13,582 nucleotides of DNA from Treponema sp. (GTDB lineage: Bacteria; Spirochaetota; Spirochaetia; Treponematales; Treponemataceae). Shown here in pieces: positions 1-7,449 of the stretch (positions within the stretch are counted from its first letter, which is position 1; the number at the start of each line of letters is the position of its first letter). Made by a program: the position numbers and the translations under genes. The stretch is taken from positions 1 through 13,582 of the forward strand of contig JAITOJ010000157.1 in the NCBI GenBank assembly GCA_031290005.1. Direction: 5' to 3'. The notes beneath the pieces were generated by a model. The model was not told the DNA's origin and did not search any database. It saw only the letters and a program-made list of their open reading frames with translations.

Positions 1-1254
1 TGGGAGGCGGAAAACCAGATTGAGCAGATGCTTTCCGGCCTGGGGCTGGAGGAGGAATACCACGGCCGCATGATGGGCGAGCTGGACGAGAGCCGCAAGG
101 TGCGGGTGCTCCTGGCTCAGGCCTTGTTCGGGGAGCCGGACATCCTGCTTCTGGACGAGCCCACCAACGGGCTTGACCTGGAGTCCATCGGCTGGCTGGA
201 GGACTTTCTCATCGACTTTCCCAACACGGTGATCGCGGTGAGCCACGACCGGCACTTTCTGAACGCGGTGTGCACCTATGTCTGCGACATCGACTATGGC
301 AAAATCAGCCAGTTCAGCGGCAACTACGATTTCTGGTATCAGATGAGCCAGATTATGCAGCGTCAGTCCCGGGACCAGGCCAAAAAGCGGGACGAGAAGA
401 TGAAGGACCTGCGGGAGTTTATCCAGCGGTTCGCTTCCAACGCCGCAAAGAGCCGCCAGGCCACCAGCCGCAAGCGGGTGTACGACCGGCTGGCCCTGGA
501 GGAGCTGCCGGTGACGAGCCGCAAGTTTCCCTACGTGGCGTTCAAGAGCGGCCGGGAAATCGGCAGCAACGTGCTCCGCATAGAAAAGCTGAATTACGCG
601 GCCGAGGGGATTCCGCTGCTCAAGGATTTCTCGCTCCTGGTGAACCGCACGGACAAAATCGCCTTTGTGGGCATCGAGCACAAGTCCAAGTCGGTCTTGT
701 TCGATATTATCGCGGGGCTGCTTCCGGCGGCGGGCGGGGATTTTTACTGGGGGCAGACCACGTCCTTTGCCTACATGGGGCAGGACAATTCAGCGTTTTT
801 TGACAATGCCCTGAATATCACCGACTGGCTGCGCCAGTATTCGCCGGAGCAGGACGACGCCTATGTGCGGGGCTTTCTGGGCCGGATGCTTTTTTCCGGC
901 GACGAGTCCCTGAAGCCCGTGAAGGTGCTGTCCGGGGGCGAGCGGGTGCGGTGTATGCTTTCAAAGCTCATGCTTTCCGGCGCGAATGTGCTGATTTTTG
1001 ACGAACCCACCAATCATCTTGACCTGGAGGCGATTACCAGCCTGAACGAGGGGCTTATCAACTTTCCCGGGGTCGTGCTGTTCAACAGCCACGACCACGA
1101 GTTTATTTCTTCCATCGCCAACCGGATTGTGGAGATTACCCCCAAGGGCAGTATCGACCGCATGATGCCATTCGACGATTATCTGGCGGACGATCAGGTG
1201 CGGGAATTGCGCATGGAGGCCTACGGCGAAGCGGGGAAGAAGATACGGTTTTAG
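1..1254 (+). CDS. ABC-F family ATPase, YbiT/EttA-like (5' end outside window)
   Basis: This is the C-terminal 417 residues of an ABC-F protein, a soluble twin-ATPase family that acts on ribosomes rather than transporting solutes. The reading frame is open from base 1, so the gene starts upstream; compared with E. coli YbiT (about 530 aa) roughly 110 residues are missing. The first ATPase half shows Walker B (LLLDEPTNGLD) and an H-loop (SHDRHFL), but the usual LSGGE signature is replaced by LDESRK, a drift also seen in YbiT. The inter-domain linker is rich in Lys/Arg and contains SNAAKSRQATSR. The second half has a degenerate Walker A (GIEHKSKS, bases 670-693), a good signature (LSGGERVR) and Walker B (LIFDEPTNHLD). 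It ends at TAG 1252-1254 and is convergent with the fliG-like gene. Family assignment is secure; the exact role (translation factor or antibiotic resistance) cannot be read from the sequence. Confidence 0.9.
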   Translation, partial: WEAENQIEQMLSGLGLEEEYHGRMMGELDESRKVRVLLAQALFGEPDILLLDEPTNGLDLESIGWLEDFLIDFPNTVIAVSHDRHFLNAVCTYVCDIDYGKISQFSGNYDFWYQMSQIMQRQSRDQAKKRDEKMKDLREFIQRFASNAAKSRQATSRKRVYDRLALEELPVTSRKFPYVAFKSGREIGSNVLRIEKLNYAAEGIPLLKDFSLLVNRTDKIAFVGIEHKSKSVLFDIIAGLLPAAGGDFYWGQTTSFAYMGQDNSAFFDNALNITDWLRQYSPEQDDAYVRGFLGRMLFSGDESLKPVKVLSGGERVRCMLSKLMLSGANVLIFDEPTNHLDLEAITSLNEGLINFPGVVLFNSHDHEFISSIANRIVEITPKGSIDRMMPFDDYLADDQVRELRMEAYGEAGKKIRF

Positions 1255-1274
1255 GGGTAGAGGATTCTTCTCAG

Positions 1275-1458
1275 CGTAAGAGGGTGGCGCTGGCGCTCGT
1301 AAGAGGGGTACACTTACGCTCGTAAGAGGGTGGCGCTTACGGGCGTAAGAGGGGTACACTTACGGGCGTAAGAGGGGTACGCTTACGGGCGTAAGAGGGG
1401 TACGCTTACGGGCGTAAGAGGGTGGCGCTTACGGGCGTAAGAGGGTGCCTCATACGCC
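1275..1458. repeat. Tandem array: 8 units of exactly 23 bp, each a small inverted repeat
   Basis: The motif CGTAAGAGG begins at 1275, 1298, 1321, 1344, 1367, 1390, 1413 and 1436, always 23 bases apart. Most units read CGTAAG, nine bases, CTTACG, then GG, so a unit is itself a 6-bp-stem inverted repeat. Two centre types occur: AGGGTGGCG (units 1, 3, 7) and AGGGGTACA or AGGGGTACG (units 2, 4, 5, 6). The outer units 1 and 8 are the most diverged. There is no unique spacer between units, so this is not CRISPR. Because 23 is not a multiple of three and each unit contains TAA on both strands, any three neighbouring units close all six frames. The array fills most of the gap between the convergent ABC-F and fliG-like genes. 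Its function is unknown: a protein-binding array, a terminator-like structure or plain slippage repeats are all possible. Confidence 0.93.
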
Positions 1459-1466
1459 GGGATTTT

Positions 1467-1487
1467 GCGCCATTCACGGAATGGCGC
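1467..1487. repeat. Perfect 8-bp hairpin in the convergent gap
   Basis: GCGCCATT (1467-1474), a 5-base loop, and AATGGCGC (1480-1487) form a perfect inverted repeat just beyond the stop of the minus-strand fliG-like gene. On the minus strand the stem is followed by AAAA, not a T-tract. It therefore does not look like a standard intrinsic terminator for that gene, though it could stall or protect the transcript end. Confidence 0.55.
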
Positions 1488-1525
1488 TGGAACAGCCGTC
1501 GCAGGGTGCCGAATTCCGAATTGTT

Positions 1526-2656
1526 TCAGGCGAGCCTGCCGTCCCCCCATTCCCGGCGGACGTTGGATATGAAAACTTCCGTTACTTCGGTGCAGTCTGC
1601 TCTGCGGAAAGGCTTGCCCAGTTCTTCTTCTTCCAGAATCCGGTCGCTCCGGCCTCTGGAAACATTTGTCAGGATTTTTTCCCGGAAGGGTTCGGTTTTT
1701 CCCGCGATAAGTTTGGCGATTGCCTTGTCTTCCAGGGAAAAAAGCTCTTTTTGTATAATTTCGTCCGCCACTGATGCCACGTCGTCCGCTGTAAAAAGCA
1801 TACTCCGCAGTTCCGCCGCCAGGGCCGGGTCGGTTTCAGAAAGGTTTGCCAGGATGATTTCACCGGTGTAGGCGGGCAGTTTTTTCAGGATTTCCGCCAG
1901 AGCGCCCCGACCGTCCACCCGATCGCCCGCGGCGTCTTTATGAGAGGCAAGCAGTTTTTCATGCACGGTCTGGTCAACCATGCGCACTATTTCCGCGGCG
2001 ACCGGGGCGTTCTTTGCCATACGCCGGATGATGTTCTTCTGGGTTTCCTTGTCCATGAGGCCCAGAGCCGCGGCGGCAAGGGGCCGGTTGACGCGGGAGA
2101 GCACCAGGCACTGAGTGGCGGGCAGTTCGTCCCGCAGAAGGAGATACAGATGCTCTCCGTCAACCCCGTCCAGATATTCAAAGGGTTTTCCATCCCGAAA
2201 GGGGACGGCTTTGTCCAGCACTTCCCCGGCTTTTTCTTCACCAAAGGCCTGTTCCAGAATAGTCCGGGCAGTTTCCACTCCGCCGGATTCCCGTGCCTTT
2301 TCAATCAGGGACTGAAATTCTCCCAGGATGTCTGACGCCTCCTCTGGGGCCACCCGGCGGATTGAGGCGATTTCGGGGATGATTTTTTCTGTCTGGGCGC
2401 GGGTAAAGTGGGAAAGCACTTTTGCCGCATGGTCGGTTCCGATAAGGAGCAGGAACTTGGCCACCCGGCGGTATATCGTGTCCGGGGAGAGGGGAGGGCC
2501 GGCTACGGCTTTTAAGAAACCAGCTTCTTCTGACGCCAACCGGCTGCCAGATGTTTCCGGCAGCGCCGCCGGTTCTTTGCCCGCGGCTTTTTGGTAGGCC
2601 GCAAGCCGCTTGTCGTTTGCCTTCATGCCCTGATAATAACGCGATTGTCCAAACAC
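1526..2656 (-). CDS. FliG-like flagellar motor switch protein (divergent, FliG1-type)
   Basis: The 376-aa product resembles FliG, the C-ring protein that links the MS ring (FliF) to the stators. After a variable N-terminal stretch, residues about 61-150 match FliG-N (RRVAKFLLLIGTDHAAKVL and following helices). Residues about 168-235 match the middle domain, with DELPATQ where the FliM-binding EHPQ motif normally lies. Residues about 250-370 match FliG-C (ALAEILKKL, AAELRSMLF). In the torque helix the usual LDDRSIQ-type block reads VADEIIQ, so several conserved charged residues are changed. Spirochetes carry two FliG proteins, one of them divergent, and this fits that second type. The start taken is GTG at 2656, with a GAGG 10 bases upstream. 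An in-frame ATG at 2626 (MKANDKRLAAYQ) is a real alternative but lacks a visible ribosome-binding site. The gene diverges from flgL across 59 bp. Confidence 0.82.
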   Translation of the reverse strand: MFGQSRYYQGMKANDKRLAAYQKAAGKEPAALPETSGSRLASEEAGFLKAVAGPPLSPDTIYRRVAKFLLLIGTDHAAKVLSHFTRAQTEKIIPEIASIRRVAPEEASDILGEFQSLIEKARESGGVETARTILEQAFGEEKAGEVLDKAVPFRDGKPFEYLDGVDGEHLYLLLRDELPATQCLVLSRVNRPLAAAALGLMDKETQKNIIRRMAKNAPVAAEIVRMVDQTVHEKLLASHKDAAGDRVDGRGALAEILKKLPAYTGEIILANLSETDPALAAELRSMLFTADDVASVADEIIQKELFSLEDKAIAKLIAGKTEPFREKILTNVSRGRSDRILEEEELGKPFRRADCTEVTEVFISNVRREWGDGRLA

Positions 2657-2687
2657 CGCAAGTCCGCCTCATTATTTTCTTAAATCT

Positions 2688-2709
2688 GCCGATACTTGTA
2701 GGTAAGGAG
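2688..2709 (+). promoter_or_regulatory. Possible FliA (sigma28)-type -10 box and ribosome-binding site of flgL
   Basis: GCCGATAC (2688-2695) matches seven of eight bases of the sigma28 -10 consensus GCCGATAA. The region where the -35 should lie (2669-2676, TCATTATT) matches TAAAGTTT only about half way. A Shine-Dalgarno AAGGAG (2704-2709) follows, 6 bases before the flgL ATG. Transcription would start near 2702, giving a very short leader. The call rests on the -10 box and on the flagellar function of the gene. Confidence 0.45.
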
Positions 2710-2715
2710 TACACT

Positions 2716-3969
2716 ATGGAACGGGTAAGCACCGCCATGACTAACAATGATTTACAGTATCGTTTGCGTTCCCAGGAGAACGCGCTCTACAGGATGCGCA
2801 GCCAGATTACAAGCCGGCAGCAATTGTCGCGCCTGAGGGATGACCCCATAGCCGCCGGTCATCTGGTGCGCTATGATTCCTACCTCACCCGTATAAACGG
2901 ATTTGAGGAAAACGCTAAAAAACTTACTGACAAGTTTTCCGTGGCCGAAGGGTATCTCACCGAATCCGTGAACGTTATGCACCGGATTCGCGAACTGGCT
3001 GTCACCGGCGCGAACGGCACGTTCACCCCGGATGACCTCAAAACAATGGCTGTGGAAGTCAACGAGTTATTGAAAGAACTAGTACAAAACGCTAATGCTG
3101 TCGGCCCTGACGGAAGCCTGCTCTTTGCGGGAACCCGCGCAAAGGGCGCCGCTTTTGAAGCTGAAATGGGCGACGTTCCCCATGCGGCGGAACCAATGAT
3201 TACCGCTGTGCGCTATCAGGGCAATATCGAGGGAAACAAGATCGAAATCGACGAAACCCATTTTATGGACGTGAACAGCGCGGGAAACCGTATCTTTTGG
3301 GCAGAACCCCAGCGGCTGTATTCCGAACGGGATGGCCGGGCCTACCAGGCTCCCGCAGACGGCAGCATCGCCGTGGACGGAGTGGAAATCCCCATTAAAA
3401 CCGGGGACAACATCTACGCAGTGGCGGCAAAAATAAACGATTCCGGGGCGGCGGTCAGGGCAAGTATTGATCCGGTAATCCAGGGCCTCAACCTGGAAAC
3501 CACCGATTCCCGCCAGCTTTGGCTTGAAGATAATCAGGGGTCAACCCTGTTTGACCTGGGGGTCATTAAGGACAGCGCCCAGCGGCCTCCGTACAATATC
3601 GGCGACGGGGCAAGGACAGCCGGAGCGTCCCTGTTTGACTCGGTAATTTCCCTTAGGGACGCCCTGCTTTCCGGTGACCAGGAGGCCATCGGCGGCAAGG
3701 TGCTGGGCGTCTTGGACCAGGGGTTTGAAAACCTCACCCGGCGAATGGCGGAAACCGGTTCGGCCTACGAGCGGGCCGCCCTGAATGCGGAGCGTAACTC
3801 CGTCACTGCCTACAATACCACTGCCATGATCACCCGGGAGGGAGTCCTGGACGACGCCGGTTTTGCCAAGGCATATACTGATATGAAGATGATGGAATAT
3901 GCGAGGGAAGCCACCATGAGCGTGGCAGCCAAGCTCTATTCCAGCACTCTGCTGAATTATATAAGGTAA
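2716..3969 (+). CDS. flgL: Flagellar hook-associated protein 3 (hook-filament junction)
   Basis: The 417-aa product is FlgL, which is exported through the flagellar secretion system and forms the junction between hook and filament; in spirochetes the filament is periplasmic. The flagellin-like N-terminus (residues about 1-140) contains TNNDLQYRLRSQ and a conserved SRLRDDPIAAGHLVRYDS block. The C-terminus (about 330-417) returns to a flagellin-like coiled helix ending in YSSTLLNYIR. The central part is a variable domain, making the protein longer than E. coli FlgL (317 aa). There is no signal peptide, as expected for type III export. The ATG at 2716 is preferred over an upstream in-frame start because AAGGAG lies 6 bases before it and the protein then begins at the conserved N-terminus. 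It leads an flgL-fliW-csrA operon. In T. pallidum and B. burgdorferi flgK sits just upstream, but here a divergent fliG-like gene does. Confidence 0.93.
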   Translation: MERVSTAMTNNDLQYRLRSQENALYRMRSQITSRQQLSRLRDDPIAAGHLVRYDSYLTRINGFEENAKKLTDKFSVAEGYLTESVNVMHRIRELAVTGANGTFTPDDLKTMAVEVNELLKELVQNANAVGPDGSLLFAGTRAKGAAFEAEMGDVPHAAEPMITAVRYQGNIEGNKIEIDETHFMDVNSAGNRIFWAEPQRLYSERDGRAYQAPADGSIAVDGVEIPIKTGDNIYAVAAKINDSGAAVRASIDPVIQGLNLETTDSRQLWLEDNQGSTLFDLGVIKDSAQRPPYNIGDGARTAGASLFDSVISLRDALLSGDQEAIGGKVLGVLDQGFENLTRRMAETGSAYERAALNAERNSVTAYNTTAMITREGVLDDAGFAKAYTDMKMMEYAREATMSVAAKLYSSTLLNYIR

Positions 3970-3975
3970 GGTGAA

Positions 3976-4422
3976 ATGCCAATGACTGTTGAAACCAAGA
4001 CACGGGGGACCGTGGAAATCAGTGAAAAGCAGCAGCTCCTTTTTCCCCAGGGGCTTCTGGGCTTCGAAGACTGCACCGGTTACGCCCTCATCGAAAGCGA
4101 GTACGAGCCGTTTTATTGGCTCCAATCCCTGCAAGACCGCAATCTGGCCTTCCTGGTGGTCGACCCCTTCCTCATCCGCAAGGACTACGAAGCCGACATT
4201 GACGACCGCGCCCTTGAGCGCATCGATTCTCCTTCGGCGGAAGACCTGCTGGTTCTGGCGATTCTGACGGTTCCCCAGGGGAACGGCCCGGTGACAGTGA
4301 ATTTACAGGGGCCCTTGGTGATTAACAAGCGCACCAACCGGTGCTTTCAGGCGGTTTTGGGCGATCCCCGGTGGACCACCAGGCACCACACTGCGCCGGA
4401 CAAGCAGGGGCTGCCATGCTGA
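3976..4422 (+). CDS. fliW: Flagellar assembly factor FliW
   Basis: The 148-aa product matches FliW, a small cytoplasmic protein that binds free flagellin and otherwise binds CsrA, relieving CsrA repression of flagellin translation. Recognisable family blocks are FPQGLLGFED (about residues 24-33), LLVLAILTVP (about 91-100) and VNLQGPLVINKRTNRCFQAV (about 107-126), with the typical TRH near the end. The ATG at 3976 follows flgL by 6 bases and has AAGGTG shortly upstream, within the end of flgL. The gene overlaps csrA by 7 bp (ATGCTGA), so the two are probably translationally coupled, which would hold the antagonist and its target at a fixed ratio. The length is normal for the family. Confidence 0.93.
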   Translation: MPMTVETKTRGTVEISEKQQLLFPQGLLGFEDCTGYALIESEYEPFYWLQSLQDRNLAFLVVDPFLIRKDYEADIDDRALERIDSPSAEDLLVLAILTVPQGNGPVTVNLQGPLVINKRTNRCFQAVLGDPRWTTRHHTAPDKQGLPC

Positions 4423-4661
4423 TACTGACCCGTAAACTAAACGAAAAAATCAAAATCGGCGACAATATCACTGTAACGATTATCGAAATCCGCGGGGACC
4501 AGATAAAAATTGGCATTGAGGCTCCCAAGGACGTAAAGGTGTTCCGGCAAGAGGTGTTTCAGGCGATTCGTCAGCAAAACAAAATTGCGGCGGTCATTGC
4601 CACAGATAACCTGGATGCTCTCAGAAATCTGACCGGAACAATCAAGAACAAACAGGCTTAA
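4416..4661 (+). CDS. csrA: Carbon storage regulator CsrA (RNA-binding translational regulator)
   Basis: The 81-aa product is CsrA, a homodimeric RNA-binding protein that blocks ribosome access at GGA motifs. It begins MLILTRK and continues with the family blocks IKIGIEAPKDVKVFR. The two key RNA-contact residues are present at their usual positions, Leu4 and Arg44. The protein is about 20 residues longer than E. coli CsrA, with the extra length at the C-terminus; long forms are usual in bacteria that have FliW. The ATG at 4416 is chosen because the protein then starts exactly at the conserved MLILTRK; an upstream in-frame ATG at 4341 lies inside fliW. An AGGGG sequence is close upstream. The stop TAA (4659-4661) shares bases with the stop of the opposing aminopeptidase gene. 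Confidence 0.95.
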   Translation: MLILTRKLNEKIKIGDNITVTIIEIRGDQIKIGIEAPKDVKVFRQEVFQAIRQQNKIAAVIATDNLDALRNLTGTIKNKQA

Positions 4662-5794
4662 AGCCGGATTATCCGCGAATGGGTAAGTATCTCATTCCCG
4701 GTTTCGGTGATGAGTATGTCGTTTTCCCAGCGGCAGCCGCCCAGTTCCGGATCATAGAGGCCCGGCTCAAGGGTAACGGTCATCCCGCTCTTGAACAATT
4801 TGTCCGGTTCTGTGGTTTGCCGCACCAAAGGCGCTTCGTGAGTTTCAAGGCCGATTCCGTGGCCCAGACCGTGGGGCATTTTCCGTTTTTCTTTGGCGAA
4901 AATCTCCGCCGCCTTTTTGGCCGGGGCAAACACCGGGGTATCTTTTTTGTAGAGTTTCAAGGCTTCCGCATAGGCTTTTTCCACCAGGGCAATCTGTTTT
5001 TCCTGTTTTTCCGATAGTTTTCCTTTAAGGAATGTAACCGTAACATCGCTCCGGTAGCCCTGCCAGGTTACGCCAAAGTCCAGGATAGACATACCCTCGC
5101 CGGGAAAAGCTCCTTTGGTATAGGATGGGAAGCAATGAATACCGAAACTGCGCTCCGGCCCTGCGGCAAGGATGCTGAAAGCTGCGCCCTCGCATCCCCG
5201 GTTTCGGCATTCCCGTTCAATTAACAGAGCCGCGTCAATTTCGGTTTTTATACCGCCGGATTTGCTTTCTTTTTCAAGCAAATCAATCAATTCATCGGTT
5301 ATCGCCGCTGCCTGGCGGATGCAGGAGATTTCGTAGCTGTCCTTCACTGAACGCAGTTCTGTTACCGCCTGATGAGCGCCCCCTCCCTCGTTACAGCGCA
5401 CATTGTAAAATTTTAATTCCTGCACAGCGCATAAAAATTCGGGATACGATGTGGAAGGGGGGATTTCGATTCTTGTATCTGTGGGAATATCCAGCTTCTG
5501 TAAAACTCCCTGAAGGGCGCTTAACATTTTGAGTTTGTAATCTGTAAAAGAAATAATTATATCCGCGTGAGCCGTTTGCGAGGCCAGGTTAATATCCCAG
5601 GGAAGCAACACCGCTTCTCCGCTGGCGGCAAGTATCAATACCGCGTCTTCCGGATGACCGGTGAAATACCGGATTGCGCTTTCCCTTCTTGCCTCGGAAT
5701 CCTGAAAGACTACTGCCGCGACCTCATGGTCAATCAGCCATTCATACAGTTTGTTTCTGCGGTTTTTATACAATACATTAAAGTCAATGTTCAT
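4658..5794 (-). CDS. M24-family metallopeptidase (Xaa-Pro aminopeptidase/prolidase type)
   Basis: The 378-aa product has the pita-bread fold of M24 peptidases, which remove N-terminal residues next to proline using two metal ions. Residues about 1-140 form the creatinase-like N-terminal domain; the catalytic domain follows. All five metal ligands can be placed: Asp239 (SILDFG), Asp250 (YRSDVT), His312 (GHGIGLETHE), Glu343 (TLEPG) and Glu357 (WENDI). There is no signal peptide, so it is cytosolic. The ATG at 5794 has GAGGA about 6 bases upstream, inside the end of murJ. The gap to murJ is 9 bp, so the gene is read as the second gene of a murJ operon. The precise substrate (Xaa-Pro peptides or Xaa-Pro dipeptides) cannot be decided from motifs. 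Confidence 0.88.
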   Translation of the reverse strand: MNIDFNVLYKNRRNKLYEWLIDHEVAAVVFQDSEARRESAIRYFTGHPEDAVLILAASGEAVLLPWDINLASQTAHADIIISFTDYKLKMLSALQGVLQKLDIPTDTRIEIPPSTSYPEFLCAVQELKFYNVRCNEGGGAHQAVTELRSVKDSYEISCIRQAAAITDELIDLLEKESKSGGIKTEIDAALLIERECRNRGCEGAAFSILAAGPERSFGIHCFPSYTKGAFPGEGMSILDFGVTWQGYRSDVTVTFLKGKLSEKQEKQIALVEKAYAEALKLYKKDTPVFAPAKKAAEIFAKEKRKMPHGLGHGIGLETHEAPLVRQTTEPDKLFKSGMTVTLEPGLYDPELGGCRWENDILITETGNEILTHSRIIRL

Positions 5795-5803
5795 AATTAG
5801 TCC

Positions 5804-7405
5804 TCATTTTCCAGACGTGACGCGGTGAATACCGCCCAAAATATATCTGTCTTTTACTACTGCCAGCAAAGATACACCAATTCCCGCAAAAAGCATAGTC
5901 CCCAGGAGCAAAAAAAGTCCCTGGGATACAATTCGGGACAAGCCTGAAAAAGGGGCGAGCAAATAGGGTTTCGCCGCATACAGGACAGCCCCCGCGGCCA
6001 GAGAAATTCCTGTGATCTTGAGCACATACCACAGGGTTGGCTTGATAACCGAAACGACTTTAACGGTCCGGGTTTTCCCCAGGAAAAGAAACAGAACCAG
6101 GGTATTTACCGCACTGGCAATGGAAAGCGCCAAGGCAATACCGGAACCGGCCATGGGCCCGACGAGCAGACATGCCAGAATGATATTGAAGACAAAGCCG
6201 GTTATCCCCGCCAGGGTAGGAGATTTGGTGTCTCCCTGGGCGTAAAATGCCGGAGCGATAATCCGGTTTACGGCGATAAAGAACAGTCCACTGATATGGT
6301 ACAAAAAGACTCGGAGGGTAAGGGCTACGGACTCGTCGGTAAAATTACGGTTTTTATAAATCAGAATAATGATATTTTCCCCGGTGACCAGAGAAAAAAA
6401 CGTGACCGGAATAGTTATCAGGGCGATGATTTGGATGGCTGTGGCGAGCATGTGGTTAAAGGCCTCCCACTGTTTGTTTTTTACCATCCCGGACAGGTCG
6501 GGCAGAATTACCGTGCCGATGGATACCGCAAAAACTCCCAAGATCAATTCCTGGAGCCGGAGAGAGTATTGCAGGCTTGACACTATGCCGCTTCCCGCTT
6601 TACCCGCCAGCGCGGTGGATACTACGTCGTTGAGCTGGTAAGCTGCCATGCCGATAATAGTTGGGCCGATACGAGCCAGCACCTTCCTCACTCCCGCATG
6701 GGAGAAGGCTTTGCCCAGACCCGTAGGCCGGGGTTTCCAGCCATTTTTCAGCACAAAAGGGAGCTGGAATGCCGCCTGTATCACCCCTCCCAGAAGCACC
6801 CCGAAGGCCATTGCCCGGGCGGGATTTTGCGTGTGAGGCGAAAGAATATATGTCGCACCGATGACAATCAGGTTGAACAATACGGGAGTGAAGCCCGACG
6901 GGGCGAATATTTTAAGGCCGTTCAGGATTCCCTGAAAAAAAGCGGCGATGGAAATAACAAAGAGATAGGGGAACATCAGGCGGGTGAGGAATACGGTTTC
7001 GGCAAGCGCGCCGGTTTTGGCGGTATCATAAAAGAACGGTACAATGAGCGGGGCTGCCAGAATACCGCACACTGCGACGAGGGCAGTAAAAAAAGAAACC
7101 ACGGTAAATATTGAATTCACAAACTGCGCCGCATCTGTCTGGGCAGCTTCCTGGCCAGGCTGTTTTTCGATGTCTTCCAGATAGCCCTTAAAGGCCGGGA
7201 TAAAGGCGACTGATATGCTGTTTTCCGCGAAAAGCCTGCGGAACAGGTTTGGAATCATAAAGGCGATTCCAAAGGCATCGGCCAGGGGCGACGTCCCCAA
7301 AAAAGCTGCCTTGGTCATTTCCCGCACCAGGCCCAGTGCCCTCGAGGCAAGGGTCAGCACTGAAAGCCGCGCTCCGCTGCCCAACAGGGAACTTTTCTTT
7401 TTCAT
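5804..7405 (-). CDS. murJ: Lipid II flippase MurJ (MviN)
   Basis: The 533-aa, very hydrophobic product is MurJ, an inner-membrane protein of the MOP superfamily that flips the peptidoglycan precursor lipid II to the periplasmic face. About 14 membrane helices are expected. The N-terminal block SRALGLVRE carries the two conserved arginines of helix 1 (Arg18 and Arg24 in E. coli), and FRRLFAENSISVAFIPAF is a further family signature. The start at 7405 (MKKKSSLLGSG) is supported by the family N-terminus, but no Shine-Dalgarno sequence precedes it. A promoter-like pair of hexamers ends only 6 bases before the ATG, which suggests a leaderless mRNA. The gene diverges from pfp and is followed after 9 bp by the M24 peptidase gene. 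Confidence 0.95.
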   Translation of the reverse strand: MKKKSSLLGSGARLSVLTLASRALGLVREMTKAAFLGTSPLADAFGIAFMIPNLFRRLFAENSISVAFIPAFKGYLEDIEKQPGQEAAQTDAAQFVNSIFTVVSFFTALVAVCGILAAPLIVPFFYDTAKTGALAETVFLTRLMFPYLFVISIAAFFQGILNGLKIFAPSGFTPVLFNLIVIGATYILSPHTQNPARAMAFGVLLGGVIQAAFQLPFVLKNGWKPRPTGLGKAFSHAGVRKVLARIGPTIIGMAAYQLNDVVSTALAGKAGSGIVSSLQYSLRLQELILGVFAVSIGTVILPDLSGMVKNKQWEAFNHMLATAIQIIALITIPVTFFSLVTGENIIILIYKNRNFTDESVALTLRVFLYHISGLFFIAVNRIIAPAFYAQGDTKSPTLAGITGFVFNIILACLLVGPMAGSGIALALSIASAVNTLVLFLFLGKTRTVKVVSVIKPTLWYVLKITGISLAAGAVLYAAKPYLLAPFSGLSRIVSQGLFLLLGTMLFAGIGVSLLAVVKDRYILGGIHRVTSGK

Positions 7406-7411
7406 GGTCAG

Positions 7412-7440
7412 AGCATAGCGTACTCGCGGTCTTTACGCAA
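7412..7440 (-). promoter_or_regulatory. Candidate promoter of murJ, placed for a leaderless mRNA
   Basis: On the minus strand TTGCGT (plus 7435-7440), a 17-base spacer and TATGCT (plus 7412-7417) resemble sigma70 -35 and -10 boxes. The -10 box ends 6 bases before the murJ ATG, so transcription would begin at or next to the start codon. The -35 match is only moderate. Confidence 0.45.
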
Positions 7441-7449
7441 TGCGGCCCC

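Noticed and set aside
961..1359. Minus-strand 132-aa open frame
   Set aside because: It is the shadow of the ABC-F gene and its beginning is translated tandem repeat.
1275..1458. CRISPR array
   Set aside because: Repeats are directly adjacent with a 23-bp period and no unique spacers, and no cas genes are nearby.
1467..1487. Intrinsic terminator of the FliG-like gene
   Set aside because: The stem is perfect, but on the minus strand it is followed by A's, not T's.
1422..1871. Plus-strand 149-aa open frame
   Set aside because: It lies antisense to the FliG-like gene, starts in the tandem array, and has no family resemblance.
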